A program made the position numbers and the translations under genes. A stretch of 64,000 bases of DNA from Prorocentrum cordatum (taxonomy: Eukaryota > Sar > Dinophyceae > Prorocentrales > Prorocentraceae). The stretch is taken from contig CAUYUJ010019927.1 of assembly GCA_963575745.1 (NCBI GenBank), positions 1 through 64,000 of the forward strand, written 5' to 3'. The notes under the pieces are model-generated. The model had not been told where the DNA came from and ran no database searches. It worked only from the letters and a program-made list of their open reading frames with translations. This document shows positions 21,906-33,679 of the stretch, piece after piece. The stretch's first letter is position 1, and each line of letters begins with the position of its first letter.

Positions 21906-22680
21906 CACCCCTCATGTGCTCTCGCGACAGCGGCCGCGCTGCGCCGGCAGAGGCGTAGAAGTGCGCGTGGTTGCGTGGCTCCGTGGTTGCGGGTGCTGTG
22001 TGCGTGAGCGCGTGCGCGGGTGTGCGCGGGCGCGCGCGCGCGGGCGAGGGCGCGGGCGCGGAAGAGCGTAGGCGCTGGCGCGTGCGTCCGTGTGCTCACA
22101 TGGTGCGTGTGCGGTTGTGCCTGACGCCTGCCGCGACGTCGTCAGCGCACCCCCGCAGTGGTCGGCGCGTCTCTTCCAGGCGGTCTCTCCAAGCACTCCG
22201 CCTCTGCGCGCGCTCCCTTCTGGGATCCCCCCTCGGGGCCGCATCCATGATCGAGGCGGGCCCCAACGCAGGCTGGCAAGTCACTGCGACGCAGCCCGTC
22301 TCGGTTTCTCGCGGCCATGATGCCAAGTCGCCGGCGGAGGACAAGCGTGCTTGCGCCTGTGCCTGTGTGTGCGTGTGCGTGCGCGAAGCCAGCCCCGCCG
22401 CCTCCTGCTCCCCGCTCGCCGCCTCGCCACCATCCCTGAGCGGGTCGTCTGCGGCGTTTGCACGTGCCTGCGTTCTGTCGTGCACGCCCATTATTTTTCT
22501 GCATCTGTCAACCGCTTGCGGGTGGCCCCATCGGCACACGCTCGGCGATTATCATCTTAGCGCATTCCGCCGATGCCCTCGCTGAGTTGGGCCAACTGGC
22601 CACTCTGTATGTGTGTGCGCCTGCGCGTATTCTTGTTCGGCAGCTTCCGCCCCGCTTCTCCTGCTGCCACCCTCTTCCCA
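21906..22680. other. No gene recognised
   Basis: GC-rich sequence with alternating GC tracts near 22015-22080. Open frames are short and low complexity. Confidence 0.45.
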
Positions 22681-22683
22681 CCC

Positions 22684-23150
22684 CTTCCTCCTCCTCCTCC
22701 CCCTCCTGCTCAACCTCCTCCTCCTCCTCCTCCTCCTCCTCCTCAACCTTCCTCTCACGTTCCTCCTCCTCCTCCTCCTCCTCAATCTCACTCTCCTCCT
22801 CCCCCTCCTCCTCCTCCTCCTCCTCCTCCTCCTCCTCCTCCTCCTCCCTCCCCCTCTTTCTCTCCTCCTCCTCCCCCTCCTCCTCCCCTCCTCCTCCTCG
22901 TCCTCCTCCTCCTCCTCCCCCCTCCTGACTCCTCATCCCCCTCCTCCTCCAACTCCTCCTCCTCCTCCTCCTCCTCCTCCTCCTCCTCCTCCTCCCCTCC
23001 TCCTACTCTGCTCCTCCTCCTCCCTCCTCCTCCCCTCCTTCTCCTCCTCCTCTCCTCCTCCTCCTCCTCCTCCTTCTCCCCCTCCTCCTCCTCCTCCTAC
23101 TCCTACTCCTGCTCCTCCTCCTCCTCCTCCTCCCCCCTGCTGACTCCTCC
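22684..23150. repeat. (CCT)n microsatellite region
   Basis: About 465 bp of CCT/TCC with occasional CAAC and CCCC interruptions. Confidence 0.95.
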
Positions 23151-23159
23151 TCCTCCAAG

Positions 23160-24735
23160 CTGTGAGTCGGGACCAGGGCCATTGGCCTTTTAAGCTGTGA
23201 TCCCTGCATTGTCGAAAGGTTCCCCCACGCTTGAACTGGGCATGGTTGCGTTCTTTGTTTACGGTGTGAACGGTGAGACGGGGGGTGCGTCTGCTTCGCG
23301 GGCGACGGTGAACCGCGCGCATTGGTTGACTCGTATAGTCGGGGATGGACAGAACCCCCTTAGTAAAACGTGGTTTAGTGAAAACGACCTCAGGCCCAAA
23401 CCTGGCGGGCGCAAGCCTAGAAAGTGACGACCGCGGCGCCCTCTCGAGAACCGAAAGCTTATGAGAAGGCTTCTATGGAGGGAAGAAAACGGGGGCCATC
23501 GCCCAAAATGAACGCCGAAACGTCGTCACGATCTTGGTCGGCGTTGATCTTGATCAGCGTCAAGTCGCGGATCTTCCCGGATGAGCGGCAGCATTCGATT
23601 CTAAGCCTTGGTTCTGAGCCTTCTCCAGAGACAAAGACGGCTTCTCAGAATGCCGGGGGGGGGAGCTTCCGAGAAGCCCCGAAGGCCTGCCATACTCGCA
23701 CTTCGACCCTGAGCTCGCCGCCGATTGGTGTGCACGTTTTTACCAGATGTCCCTATGTTAACAAACTTCGAACTCATCCCTATCCCGCAGCTCGGCAAGC
23801 ACGAAAGCGGTGGCCAGAAACTGAGGGAATCCTTCAGATCGGCTTCGAGATAAGGAAATGCCAATATTAGGGATAGGGACATGCTCCAGGCAGGTAAGGT
23901 GAATGGCGTTGCGGGTTCCCCGTCGCCTGGCAGCGTTTGCTGTCGAGATGTTCCTACGCTCGTGCACCAAGCGTGAGGTGGTGGGGTTGTGATCCTCGTG
24001 GCTGCTGCCGTGGTCGCGGTTGGTCGTGACCACGGGCGTTGGCACTGGCGAGTGGGGTACGGTCTGCGTCACGGAGTCATGCAAGCTGCTTTCGATCACG
24101 TCGGGGAAGTATTATGGGTCTGCTGCCTGGTGCTGGCCTTGTAGCGACGTGCACACGTGGTGCTGGTACTGTCTCGGATCGTCACACTGACTATTGCTCG
24201 GCTTGGTATTCGAGGTTAGGCGGCTGGCATGACGTTGTGGTTCATTCGCAGTTCCTGCATTGACGCGAATATGCAGGATCACAGCCTTATTGCCAGCGTT
24301 GAGGTCGGCAACTTTAGTAACCTCAACCTGCGAGGATGGAATCGTACTGCAGGGTATGTCTTTTCGTGGAACCGTGCGTGACAAGCTTGCTCGGAGATGT
24401 GCAGAATGACGTGTTGGCTGTGGCGAGACTCTCGCTCGTGGGCGTGGGTTTCATGAAACCGAGCGCCGATGCTCTCGTAGAGCTGTTGGATGGGTGCATC
24501 GGTGTACCCAATGTGCGAAAACAAACGCTGTCGCAAGCTCGACTCGCAAGTCGCTGCAGCATCAAGAAGCGATGGTGAAGGAACAGGATCACGTAGGAGA
24601 GTGATGAACAATAGGAAAAAGAAAGAAGAATGAGGAGGCTTGTTCACTCCCTAAAGCTTCCCGTCCAAGCGATCACCCGTGCAGTCCGCCTGCTCATCGT
24701 CAGTGTCTTCCTCCTGTTCCTCCTCCTTTCTCTCC
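23160..24735. other. Unique sequence, no gene recognised
   Basis: This is one of the few low-repeat stretches in the window. Both strands have frames of up to about 150 codons, but none shows a familiar motif or a sustained compositional change. A host gene with short exons cannot be excluded. Confidence 0.4.
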
Positions 24736-24789
24736 CAACAGTCCCCCACCCCTCTTCTCCCATCACCACCGCCACCACATTCATCACGA

Positions 24790-25903
24790 CCATCGTCATT
24801 GCATAAGCACAGTCTCCTCTCGTCATCATCGCCGTCGGCAGCAGCATCATCGTCATCAGCGGCATCGTCATCATAGTATCATCATCAGCATCGTCATCAG
24901 CATCATCATGAGCATCCTCATCATCATCATCACCACCATACCAACATACAAGATTCATAATCATCATCAGCATCATCATCAACATCATCAACAGCAACAA
25001 CATCATCATCATCATCATCATCATCATCAGCATCATCAGCATCGGCATCAGCATCAGCGTCAGCATCCTCGTCCTCATCAGCAACATGATCGCCATTGTC
25101 AGCATCAAGATCACCATCCTCAGCATCATCGCCATCAGCATAAGCAGCAACATCGCCATCTGCATATCAGCATCGTCGGAATCATCAATATCAACATCCT
25201 GGTCCTACTCATCAGCACACATCGTCAATCAGCATCGCCATCATCGAGCCATCAGCAGCAACAGCATCGTCACAATCATGCTCATCATCAGCAGCATCGG
25301 CATCGTCACCATCACCATCAGCAGCATCGTCATCATCGTGGCCATCATCATCATCATCAGCATCACCAGCATCGTCATCATGAGCATCATCATCATCATC
25401 AGCATCATCATCAGCATCATCATCAGCAGCATCATCATCATCGTAAGCATCATCATTATCATGATCGTCAGCATCAGCATCAGCATCAGCATCATGCTTA
25501 TCATCACCACCATCAATATCAGCATGACCGTCGCGAATAGCATCGGCATTCACATCACCAGCATCATCATCACCACAATCAGCATCAATTTCATCATCCT
25601 CAGCCATCATCACCAGACACCACCACCACCATCATCATCACCATCATCACCAGCAGCCGCAGCATAGCAATCGCCATCATCATCATCATCACCACCATCA
25701 TCAACAATATCATCATACGTAAGCATCATCATCATCAACATCATCATCCTCGTGTTCATCATAATCAGCAGCATCCACCGCATCATCATCGCCACCGTCA
25801 TCATCGTCATCGTCGTCATCAGCATCATCAGCATCATCAGCATCAGGAGCATCATCATAAGTATCATCATCAGCAGCAGCATCATCGTACTCATCAGCAT
25901 CCG

Positions 25904-25950
<47 letters not shown>

Positions 25951-26345
25951 CTATCATTGCCACCGTCATCATCATCATCAGCAGCAGCATCATCACCATC
26001 ATCTTCATCATAATCATCATAAGCAGCAACATCATCGTCGTCAGCCGCATCACCATCAACATCGCCGTCAGCGTCGCAATCATCGGCATCGGTATCACCG
26101 TCATCACCAGCAGCAGCACCAGCCACGCCATCATCAACACACATCGCCATCACCGACATCACGATCACCATTTTCGCCAGCGTCATCACCGTCACCATCA
26201 GCATCGCCATGAGCATCGCCATCACCATCACCATCCGCATCGCCATCATCACAATACTCGCCAGCGTCATCACCATCACCATCAACATCGCCACCAGCAT
26301 CGCCATCACCGTCACCATCACCGTCACCATCGCCGCCTCCGCCTC
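24790..26345. repeat. Imperfect (ATC)n trinucleotide array
   Basis: About 1.5 kb of CATCATCAG/CATCACC units with continuous drift. Poly-His, poly-Met, poly-Asp and poly-Ile frames are artefacts. Confidence 0.95.
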
Positions 26346-26751
26346 ACCATCGTCGTCGTAATTCCGGTGGCCGCACGCGAGCCGCCGCAAGGGGCGCCTC
26401 CACCACCGCCCTTGCCGCCGCCTGCGGGCATGGCGGGCGCACGGCGCGCCAGCTGGGGAGTAGAGAGAGAGAGGGGAATAAGAAGAGAAACAGAGGGGGG
26501 GAAGACAAAAACGTAATGTGAGTAGGATGTCAAATATTTCGTGAGCGCACCCAGCTTGCCCTTGCACCCTCTCCCTCTTCATTTCTTATCCTCTCCTCCC
26601 CCCTCCTCCTCATCCCTGCTCATCCCTATTGCTCCCTGCTCCTCCCTGCTCATTCCTTCTCCTCCTCCCTTCTCCTCCCCCCCCTCCTCCCTGCTCCTTC
26701 CCCCCTCTCCACTCGCCCTGCTTGCTCTTACCCTCGCTTGACGGCGCCGAC

Positions 26752-26842
26752 GCCGAAGACGACGCAGAAAACCACGACCACGACCACGACGACGACGACA
26801 ACCACGACGACGACGACGACGACGAGGACGACGAGGGCGACA

Positions 26843-26877
<35 letters not shown>

Positions 26878-26940
26878 AACGACCACGACCACGACCACGA
26901 CCACAAAGACGACGACCACCACCACGACGACGACGACTTG
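26752..26940. repeat. (GAC)n trinucleotide array
   Basis: GACGACGAC with CAC interruptions. It encodes poly-Asp, poly-Thr or poly-Val depending on frame. Confidence 0.9.
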
Positions 26941-26949
26941 AAGGCCCAG

Positions 26950-27535
26950 AAGCGCGAAGGTCGGCTGGGGCGCCTCCGCAGCCCTTGCCGCCCCCCTTGG
27001 CGTAGTACCCGCCGCCACCCATGCCTCGGGCGCGCGATCCCCGAGGCGGCCCGCTGCTCCACGTTCGCTCCCTCCTTCTGTCTTGGACGCCCGAAGTGGG
27101 TACGAAAAAAAAATGGGTACGTACGATGCCCAGCAACAAAGGTGGTCCAAAACCGACGGCGGCTGCTGCTGGGCAGGCCATCTCGATCGTCCCGATCTGT
27201 GGGTGTTGCTCGGCGCAAGTAGGTCGTCGCGGAGGATTGGTTCGTTCTAGCGCAACGTTTGGGAAGGGCAGTAAAAGACGAAGTCAGGCCAGGGACAAAT
27301 TCGGGAGATCGGGAATCTCTGAGATCCGGCGGCTCTCTGGAGAATGTGTCGGGCGCCGCGGCCTCCTCAGAGCGCGCTGGAGCGCTCGGGAGCGCTCTGG
27401 AACGAACGAATATTTGTCACAGCCCCGCCCGAGAGAAGGAGAGAAGCTACGGGGAATGAAGCGCGACAACCTCTGCAATGCCGAATGCAAAACTTGCACT
27501 GGCCCCAGACTCGAGCAGGCGAGCTCGCCCGAGAT
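26950..27535. other. No gene recognised
   Basis: Unique GC-rich sequence between the GAC array and the 90-bp family copy. No recognisable domain. Confidence 0.4.
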
Positions 27536-27539
27536 CGGC

Positions 27540-27675
27540 ATACCCCTCCCACGTTTCGTGCCCCCCCTGGAGAGTTCCACAAAAGGCCCCGGTGGCAGGG
27601 CTCGCATGGTGCGCCGCCCGACTCACACCCCTCACACGTTTCGTGGCCCCCTTAGAGCTCCACGGAAGGCCCAGG
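27540..27675 (+). repeat. Second locus of the 90-bp tandem repeat family
   Basis: About 1.5 diverged units carrying CCCACGTTTCGTG, AGTTCCACAAAAGGCCCC, CACACGTTTCGTGGCCCC and AGCTCCACGGAAGGCCC. They match the array at 14341-15165 in the same orientation. Confidence 0.8.
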
Positions 27676-27944
27676 TGACAGGGTGTGGCCGTCGCTCGGA
27701 CGTCCATTTCCCGTGCATGTTTCGGTTTCGTGCGTGTGTTTTTTGCTCGATGGCCCAGGATGGTCCTGGATGGTTCTCGCCGAGAAAAAACGCACACGTC
27801 CGAGCGATGCCAAGGGGTGTGGCGGGCGTCTCCGGCCGCGCCGGCCGGTCGCGGAGGCGAGTTCGCTGGGGCGAAGTGCGGGCGGCGAGGGCCGGAGCGC
27901 GGAGGACAGAGGGCGGCCGACCCGCGGCCGCCGACCCGCGGCCC

Positions 27945-28205
27945 CCTCTTCCTCCTTCTGCCTCCTCCTCGCCCTCCTGCCTCCTCCTCGCCCTCCGCCT
28001 CCTCCTCCTCCTCCTCCTCCTCCTCCTCCTCCTCCTCCTGCCGCCTCCAGCCTCATGCCGTCCTCCTCCTCCTCCTCCTCCCCCTCCCCCTCCTCCTCTC
28101 CTCTCCTCCTCCTCCTCCTCCTCCTCCTCCTCCTCCTCCATCCTCCTCCTCCTCCTCCTCCTCCTCCTCCTCCTCCTGCCTCTTCCTCCTCCTCCTCCTC
28201 AACCT
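27945..28205. repeat. (CCT)n microsatellite
   Basis: Nearly continuous CTC/CCT with a few CCTGCC and CCATCC interruptions. Confidence 0.95.
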
Positions 28206-28238
28206 CCATCCCATTTACGCGTATATCTAACACTTCCA

Positions 28239-28360
28239 TGAAGGATGGAGGGCGGGTCGTTCAAAATATGGCTCTCGCACTAGCGCCGAACACACTCGCC
28301 TTCCAACATTGCAACAGCTTCTTCAAGGATGGGAGGCAGTTTCGTTTCCAACTGCCACCT
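28239..28360 (+). repeat. Single diverged copies of the repeat first seen at 377-590
   Basis: GGATGGAGGG, a TTCAAAATATGGCTCTCGC segment and a following AAGGATGGGAGGCAGTTTC segment resemble the units at 377-590. Confidence 0.5.
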
Positions 28361-28424
28361 CATCCTCCCCAGGCCTCCTCCTCCTCCTCCGCCCCCTCCT
28401 CCTCCTCCGCCTCCTCCTCCTCAT

Positions 28425-28740
28425 GATCCTCCTCTTCCTCATCATCACCATCACCACTTTCATCATTGTCCCTCCTCCTCCCGGGTCATCCCCCCCTGCC
28501 TCCCCCCTGCCTCTTTTAACGTTGGACAAAGGTTGATCGAAGCTCACAGCGCCGTGCAAACTCTCACGGCAAGCAAGAACAAATCCCAGAGACGATCAAG
28601 TGCAACTCCTCCTCCTCCTCCTCCTCCTCCTCCTCCTCCTCCCTCTCTCCTCCTCTCCTCCTCCTCCTCCTCCCTCCTCCTCCCTCTCCTCCTCTCCTCT
28701 CCTCCTCCTCCTCCTCCTCCTCATCATCATCATCATCATC

Positions 28741-28805
<65 letters not shown>

Positions 28806-28812
28806 GCATCAG

Positions 28813-28907
<95 letters not shown>

Positions 28908-28908
28908 G

Positions 28909-28943
<35 letters not shown>

Positions 28944-29740
28944 GCATCAGCATCATCAGCATCATCATCATCATCATCAGCATCATCATCATCATCATCA
29001 GCATCAGCATCATCATCATCATCATCTTCTTCATCATTATCATCATCATCATAATCATCATCAGCATCAGCATCATCATCATCATCATCAGCATCATCAT
29101 CAGCAGCATCAGCATCATCATCATCAGCATCATCATCAGCAGCATCATCAACAACATCATCATGATCGTCGTCATCATCATCAACATCATCATAATATTC
29201 ATCAGCATAATCCGCATCATCATAATAAGCATCATCATCATCATCGTCATCATCATCAGCATCATCGTCATCATCAGCATCATCAGCATCGTCATCAGCA
29301 TCATCATAATCATCATCGTCATCCGCAGCAGCAGCATCATCATGATCCTCCCATTCCTCATCATCACCACCATCATCATCCTTGTCGCTCCTCCTCCTCC
29401 TCCTGAGATATCCCCCCTGTCTCCCCCCGATTTGCTTACGTTGGGAAAGAGCTTGAGCGAGGCTCACAGCGTCGTGCAAACTCTCATGGCAAGCAATAAC
29501 AAAATCCCACAGAGGATCAAGTGCAACTCCTCCTCCTCCTCCTGCTCCTCCTCCTCCTCATGATCCTCCTCCTCATCATCACCACCACGATCATCCTTGT
29601 CCCTCCTCCTCCTGGGTCATCCCCCCTGCCTCCCCCCTAGATTCTTGTACGTCGGGACAAGCTTGAGCGAGGCTCGCAGCGTCGTGTAAACTCTCATGGC
29701 AAGCAAAACAAATCCCACAGAGGATCAAGTGCAACTCCTC
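28425..29740 (+). repeat. Composite repeat: ~190-bp segment x3 separated by CCT/ATC arrays
   Basis: A segment runs from CATGATCCTCC through GGGTCATCCCCCCTGCC-like sequence, then GTTGGACAA or GTTGGGAAAG, GAGGCTCACAGCG, GTGCAAACTCTCA, GGCAAGCAA and GGATCAAGTGCAACTCC. It occurs at 28425-28610, 29340-29530 and 29557-29735. Copies 1 and 2 are separated by about 690 bp of (CCT)n then (ATC)n (28605-29340). Copies 2 and 3 are separated by only a short CCT run. The unit has been duplicated and the microsatellites within it expanded to very different lengths. Confidence 0.85.
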
Positions 29741-29744
29741 CTTC

Positions 29745-30190
<446 letters not shown>

Positions 30191-30192
30191 AT

Positions 30193-30385
30193 CCGCCCCA
30201 GACATCCGGCCGCTCCAATGTTTTCGACGCGTGAGCCCCAGAAGCCTGGACAACTTCCCTGGGGCAGGTGTTTCGTTTTGATCCGTTCTGGGCGGTCCCG
30301 AGGCCCAGCGAGGGGCCCGGAGGCCGAAGATAACCCCCAAACTGGCCGCTCCAATGTTTGTGAAGCGTCGGATCTCTGGGTTCTC
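30193..30385. repeat. Dispersed family copy (also at 21655 and 57150)
   Basis: Core at about 30244-30325: GCCTGGACAACTTCCCTGGGG, GTTTCGTTTTGATCC and GCGGTCCCGAGGCCCAGCG. Flanking direct repeats GGCCGCTCCAATGTTT occur at both ends (30208 and 30342). Confidence 0.8.
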
Positions 30386-31065
30386 CCCCTCCCACTCTGA
30401 GCGTTCGCCGAGCAGAGGCTGGCTCAGTCGTGCCGCCGCCCGTGCGCTGCCGGCGGGCGAATGGCCCAGGCCCCCCCGGCGGGCGGCTCCCCGCGGGTCC
30501 CCTCTTGCTCCGCAGGCAAGAGGGAGGAGGCGGGGGGAAGAGGGAGGAGGCTCACTAGGGAAAGGGGGCGAGTGCACACGCACCCTAGGAGTGGCCTCGG
30601 ACGTCCAGGAGGCGACCACGGACTGTTGCACGACCCGCTTCCCGAGCGCCCCAGCGACCCCCCGACCTCGATGGCCCGGCCCTGAGAGAGAGCAGGGCGA
30701 ACGAGCGCGTCCCTCGGGCGCGCATGGGGTGCGTGCAATTTCTCTTGAGCCGCATCCGGGGGGATGGAGCCCAGTGGCGCCTTGCCTGCTCCCTCCCTCC
30801 CCTACACCTCCCCCCTTCCTCCGATTCCTCTCGGGCAACATCGGCTCGAGCGCGCCGTTTTGGCAGCGGTCTCGATCTGAAGCCTTTCACTTTCCCGCAG
30901 TGCTCGAGGAGCAGCGGGCTCCCTGCCTCGCACCATCGGCAGACAGTCCCGCTGGCCAAGAGAGGTTAGCAGCAGCATCGCGGTCCCGCATCGGAGTACG
31001 TGCAAGAAGTGTGGCACACACGAGTGAAATGAAACGCTCGCTCGGGCGGATTGCACATGTAGGAA
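30386..31065. other. No gene recognised
   Basis: Unique GC-rich sequence upstream of the LINE-like coding region. It may be that element's 5' region, but nothing specific supports this. Confidence 0.35.
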
Positions 31066-32242
31066 GTGCTCGTCTCCAAGGTGAAGCCCTACAGAGGTAA
31101 GCCAGACAGCAAAGGTTCTGTCTCCAAGCTTCAGGGTGCACTGATGGAGGCCCCGTCCGTTGAGAAGCTGCTGAGCCAGGCTTGCCAGCTCGTCGCGGAC
31201 CCGGCGCAGCAGAAGACCCTCCAGGAGCAGACGCAGAGGGCCGCAGCCAATGCCAGCGGGCATTGGCAGACTCTGTGCAGCTGGCGCCCGCAGAGGCGGT
31301 GCGCCGTGCCGAGGGTGCTCGGAAGGATGCGGAGTTGAAGCTTGGTCAGGCTTCCGCTCAGGTTTCGAGACAATCTAGTCGGCTGAAGCTTGGTCGGTGT
31401 CGAGACAAGTTGAAGTTTGGTCTTGGTCAGGATGCGAAGTTGAAGTTTGGTCGGTGCCGAGACAGTCTAGAGCGAGCTGAAGCCAAAGAGGCCGAAGCTC
31501 CCAGAAGTATGGCTTCGGCAGAGGTCAGCAATAAGACGGCGGCAGCAGCACTGGCGCAGAAAGTACGGTTGTCCACTCGGCCCGATCCCAAGGTGTTGCA
31601 GTCTGAGCCGATCAATGTGCAGGAGTCCCCCATCAACATCGGTTTCACATGGGACGAGAGTTTTTCTCCTCGCTCGATGATATTGAGCGCGATGGGGCGG
31701 AGCGTGTTGCGTTGAGACAGTTCGAGAAGGACCTGAAGGCCACCAAAGAGACGTTGGCGAACAAGTCGGCCGACATGGCGAGGTGGAACCAGAAGGTCAC
31801 GGAGCTCAAGAAGGCCATCGAGGAGAGGGCGGCCAAGAAGCGCAAGGAGGCAGCGGAGGTCGAGGGCGACGACGCGGCGTCGGGGGCAGGCGCGTCTTCG
31901 AGTGCTTCGGGAACGCCAGCGGCCAGGACGCCGACGGACGCCGAGATCCAGCAGGAGATGAAGCGCATCAAGCAGGCGCGGGAGGCCGCCGAGGCAGCTG
32001 CGCGCGGCGCAGCAGCAACCGACGGCGAGCCCGCGGGCGGCCGGGGCCAGCGAGGTCCAGGCCCCGCCGAAGGTGGGCCGACGCCTTCGGCGCCTGCAGG
32101 GGCGGAGTCGGCGGCGACGCCAGTGGTGGCCCAAGAGCCCGCTGGCGTGGTCGAGGAGAAGTGCGACGTGGAGGATTGCAAGATGTTTTTCGCGAGCACC
32201 ACGACTTTGGGACGGAAAGCGTCGAAGTTTCTATCCAGCTAG
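31066..32242 (+). pseudogene. LINE-associated N-terminal region with coiled coil, broken frame
   Basis: Two readable stretches in different frames. The first (31066-31300) is helical: SVEKLLSQACQLVADPAQQ. A patch at 31335-31480 consists of short near-identical units (AAGTTTGGTCGG, AAGCTTGGTC, CGAGACA) that look like local tandem duplication. The second stretch (31649-32242, 197 codons) has a coiled coil in its first 70 residues (FEKDLKATKETLANKSAD, KVTELKKAIEERAAKKRKE), then an Ala/Gly/Pro-rich linker, then CDVEDC. Endonuclease-like sequence follows at once on the same strand. I infer the ORF1 or N-terminal part of a LINE polyprotein. The frame break suggests a decayed copy. Confidence 0.55.
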
Positions 32243-32449
32243 TCGCACCTCTCGCAGCATCAAGTCATGGGTTTAGTTGGGACGCACACTTCGGGCAGAG
32301 GTGCTACCAGAGATGAGTGGGCGCGCAAGGCGCAGCAGATTCACTGGCGATTTCTGGACAACGGTGCACGTCCAACGGGCAAAGGCAGCACAGCTCCTGG
32401 CCAAGCTCGAGCTTGTGAAGGCTGCTTCTCGCGCGCAACTATCGTCATG

Positions 32450-32965
32450 TCCATCAAGTTGCTGACAAGCCCCGAGATCTACCTAGTTTCTGTCTCCCTG
32501 ATGCAGTGGACTACGACGGTTGCATGGCGGTTGTGGTCCACCAGCAAGGGTACTATTTCGGGCTCATCGTATACTACGGGTACTGCACGGTCGGGCTCAG
32601 AGGCGACAACACAGGGCGCATGGCGCGCCCTGGGGCTTCCGCACGCTGCCTGCAATTACCGTGGGCTATCGTGGGCGACTGGGACATTGATGCGAGTCGA
32701 ATGTTGAAGCCGAGATTTCTCCAGTAGCTGAACGGGCATGTTGTGAGAGCTCCTGCGCAGTACACGTATGCTCGTAGCAAAGGGCAGTCGCACATTGACA
32801 ATTTTGTTGCCAGCGCACCACGCTTGCCGTACATCAACTCAACTGAGGCGGTCGATGCCGCCCCATGGAAGCCCCACTGCGGGTTGTTCATCTCAGTTCG
32901 TCAATCCGGTTTGCAATTAGTGACGCGTTCTGTTTGTCGCACCGAGTCTGCCACAGTCCAGTCGG
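32450..32965 (+). pseudogene. AP-endonuclease-like domain of a LINE
   Basis: The translation contains late motifs of the endonuclease/exonuclease/phosphatase fold used by LINEs to nick target DNA. WAIVGDWDIDAS (about 32665) corresponds to the usual GDxN motif, with Asp in place of Asn. SHIDNFVASA (about 32790) corresponds to the 'DY/DF' strand. APWKPHCGLFI (about 32865) holds the His of the final H-containing motif. The frame changes between these blocks (stop at 32725). It is in the same orientation as the coiled-coil region before it and the RNase H region at 36915-38453. The RT that should follow is absent. Confidence 0.65.
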
Positions 32966-33039
32966 CCACGGACTCACCACACCTTAGGGTCGAAGTCGCA
33001 GCAGGCAAAGCAGGAGCAGAGGGCGCGCAGTTGTGAGAT

Positions 33040-33360
33040 GCATGTCCCTCTAAGAGGCTGAGGGTGCGAAACACTGCGAGATACCTGTTAGATAGAAACG
33101 GAGGTACGAAAGGAGATACGTGCAAAGTATGCGTTCGATGTCGGCGCCGCGAGGGCCAGTAACATTGGATACTGGAAATATACCCGAAGATGTTCGTTGA
33201 GGGAGTGGGTACGAAGCTGGACAGAGTAAAAGTAATCGCCCGACTATCGATTAGCAGTTTGATGGCGCATGCAACGCAGCACGCAGCGCAGGATACCACG
33301 CAACGTTACGCAATTTACCCGGCGCGACTGCGAGCATACACCCCCCGAAGATTTCTCAAG
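33040..33360. other. Unassigned sequence between LINE endonuclease and repeat block
   Basis: About 320 bp with no coding signal. AT-richer than its surroundings. Confidence 0.4.
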
Positions 33361-33610
33361 ATGGCCCAGAGACGGCTCCATGACGGCCAAGACGTTCCCG
33401 ATCTTGATCTAGCAAGGCCAAAAAGTCGGCCTGAGCGCTCCAAGGAAACCCACGATGTATCCCAAGGCGGCCAAGAGAGCCCGAGAAGCACCAATACGGC
33501 CTGAAGATCTCTTCAAAGCGGTTCCAGCTCCACCGAAGACTGCCTCAGATGACCCCCAACGGCTTGACCCTAGATGCCCCCCTAAAGGCCCATAGAGAGG
33601 CTCAAGAGTC
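33361..33610. repeat. CCCAAGAGG-family block
   Basis: Degenerate 12-14 bp units (CAAGATGGCCC, CAAGGCGGCC, AAGAGCCCGAG). It borders the left end of the minus-strand reading frame at 33680. Confidence 0.65.
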
Positions 33611-33679
33611 CCACGAAAGGCAGCCAGTGCTCTCTCGTCTCCCCCAGGACTTCATTGTTTCTCATCCTTTGTTTCAGCA

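Noticed and set aside
24790-29400. Poly-His, poly-Asp and poly-Met proteins
   Set aside because: Translations of (ATC)n arrays.
30386-31065. Promoter or 5' region of the LINE
   Set aside because: No initiator, repeat or conserved element could be pointed to.
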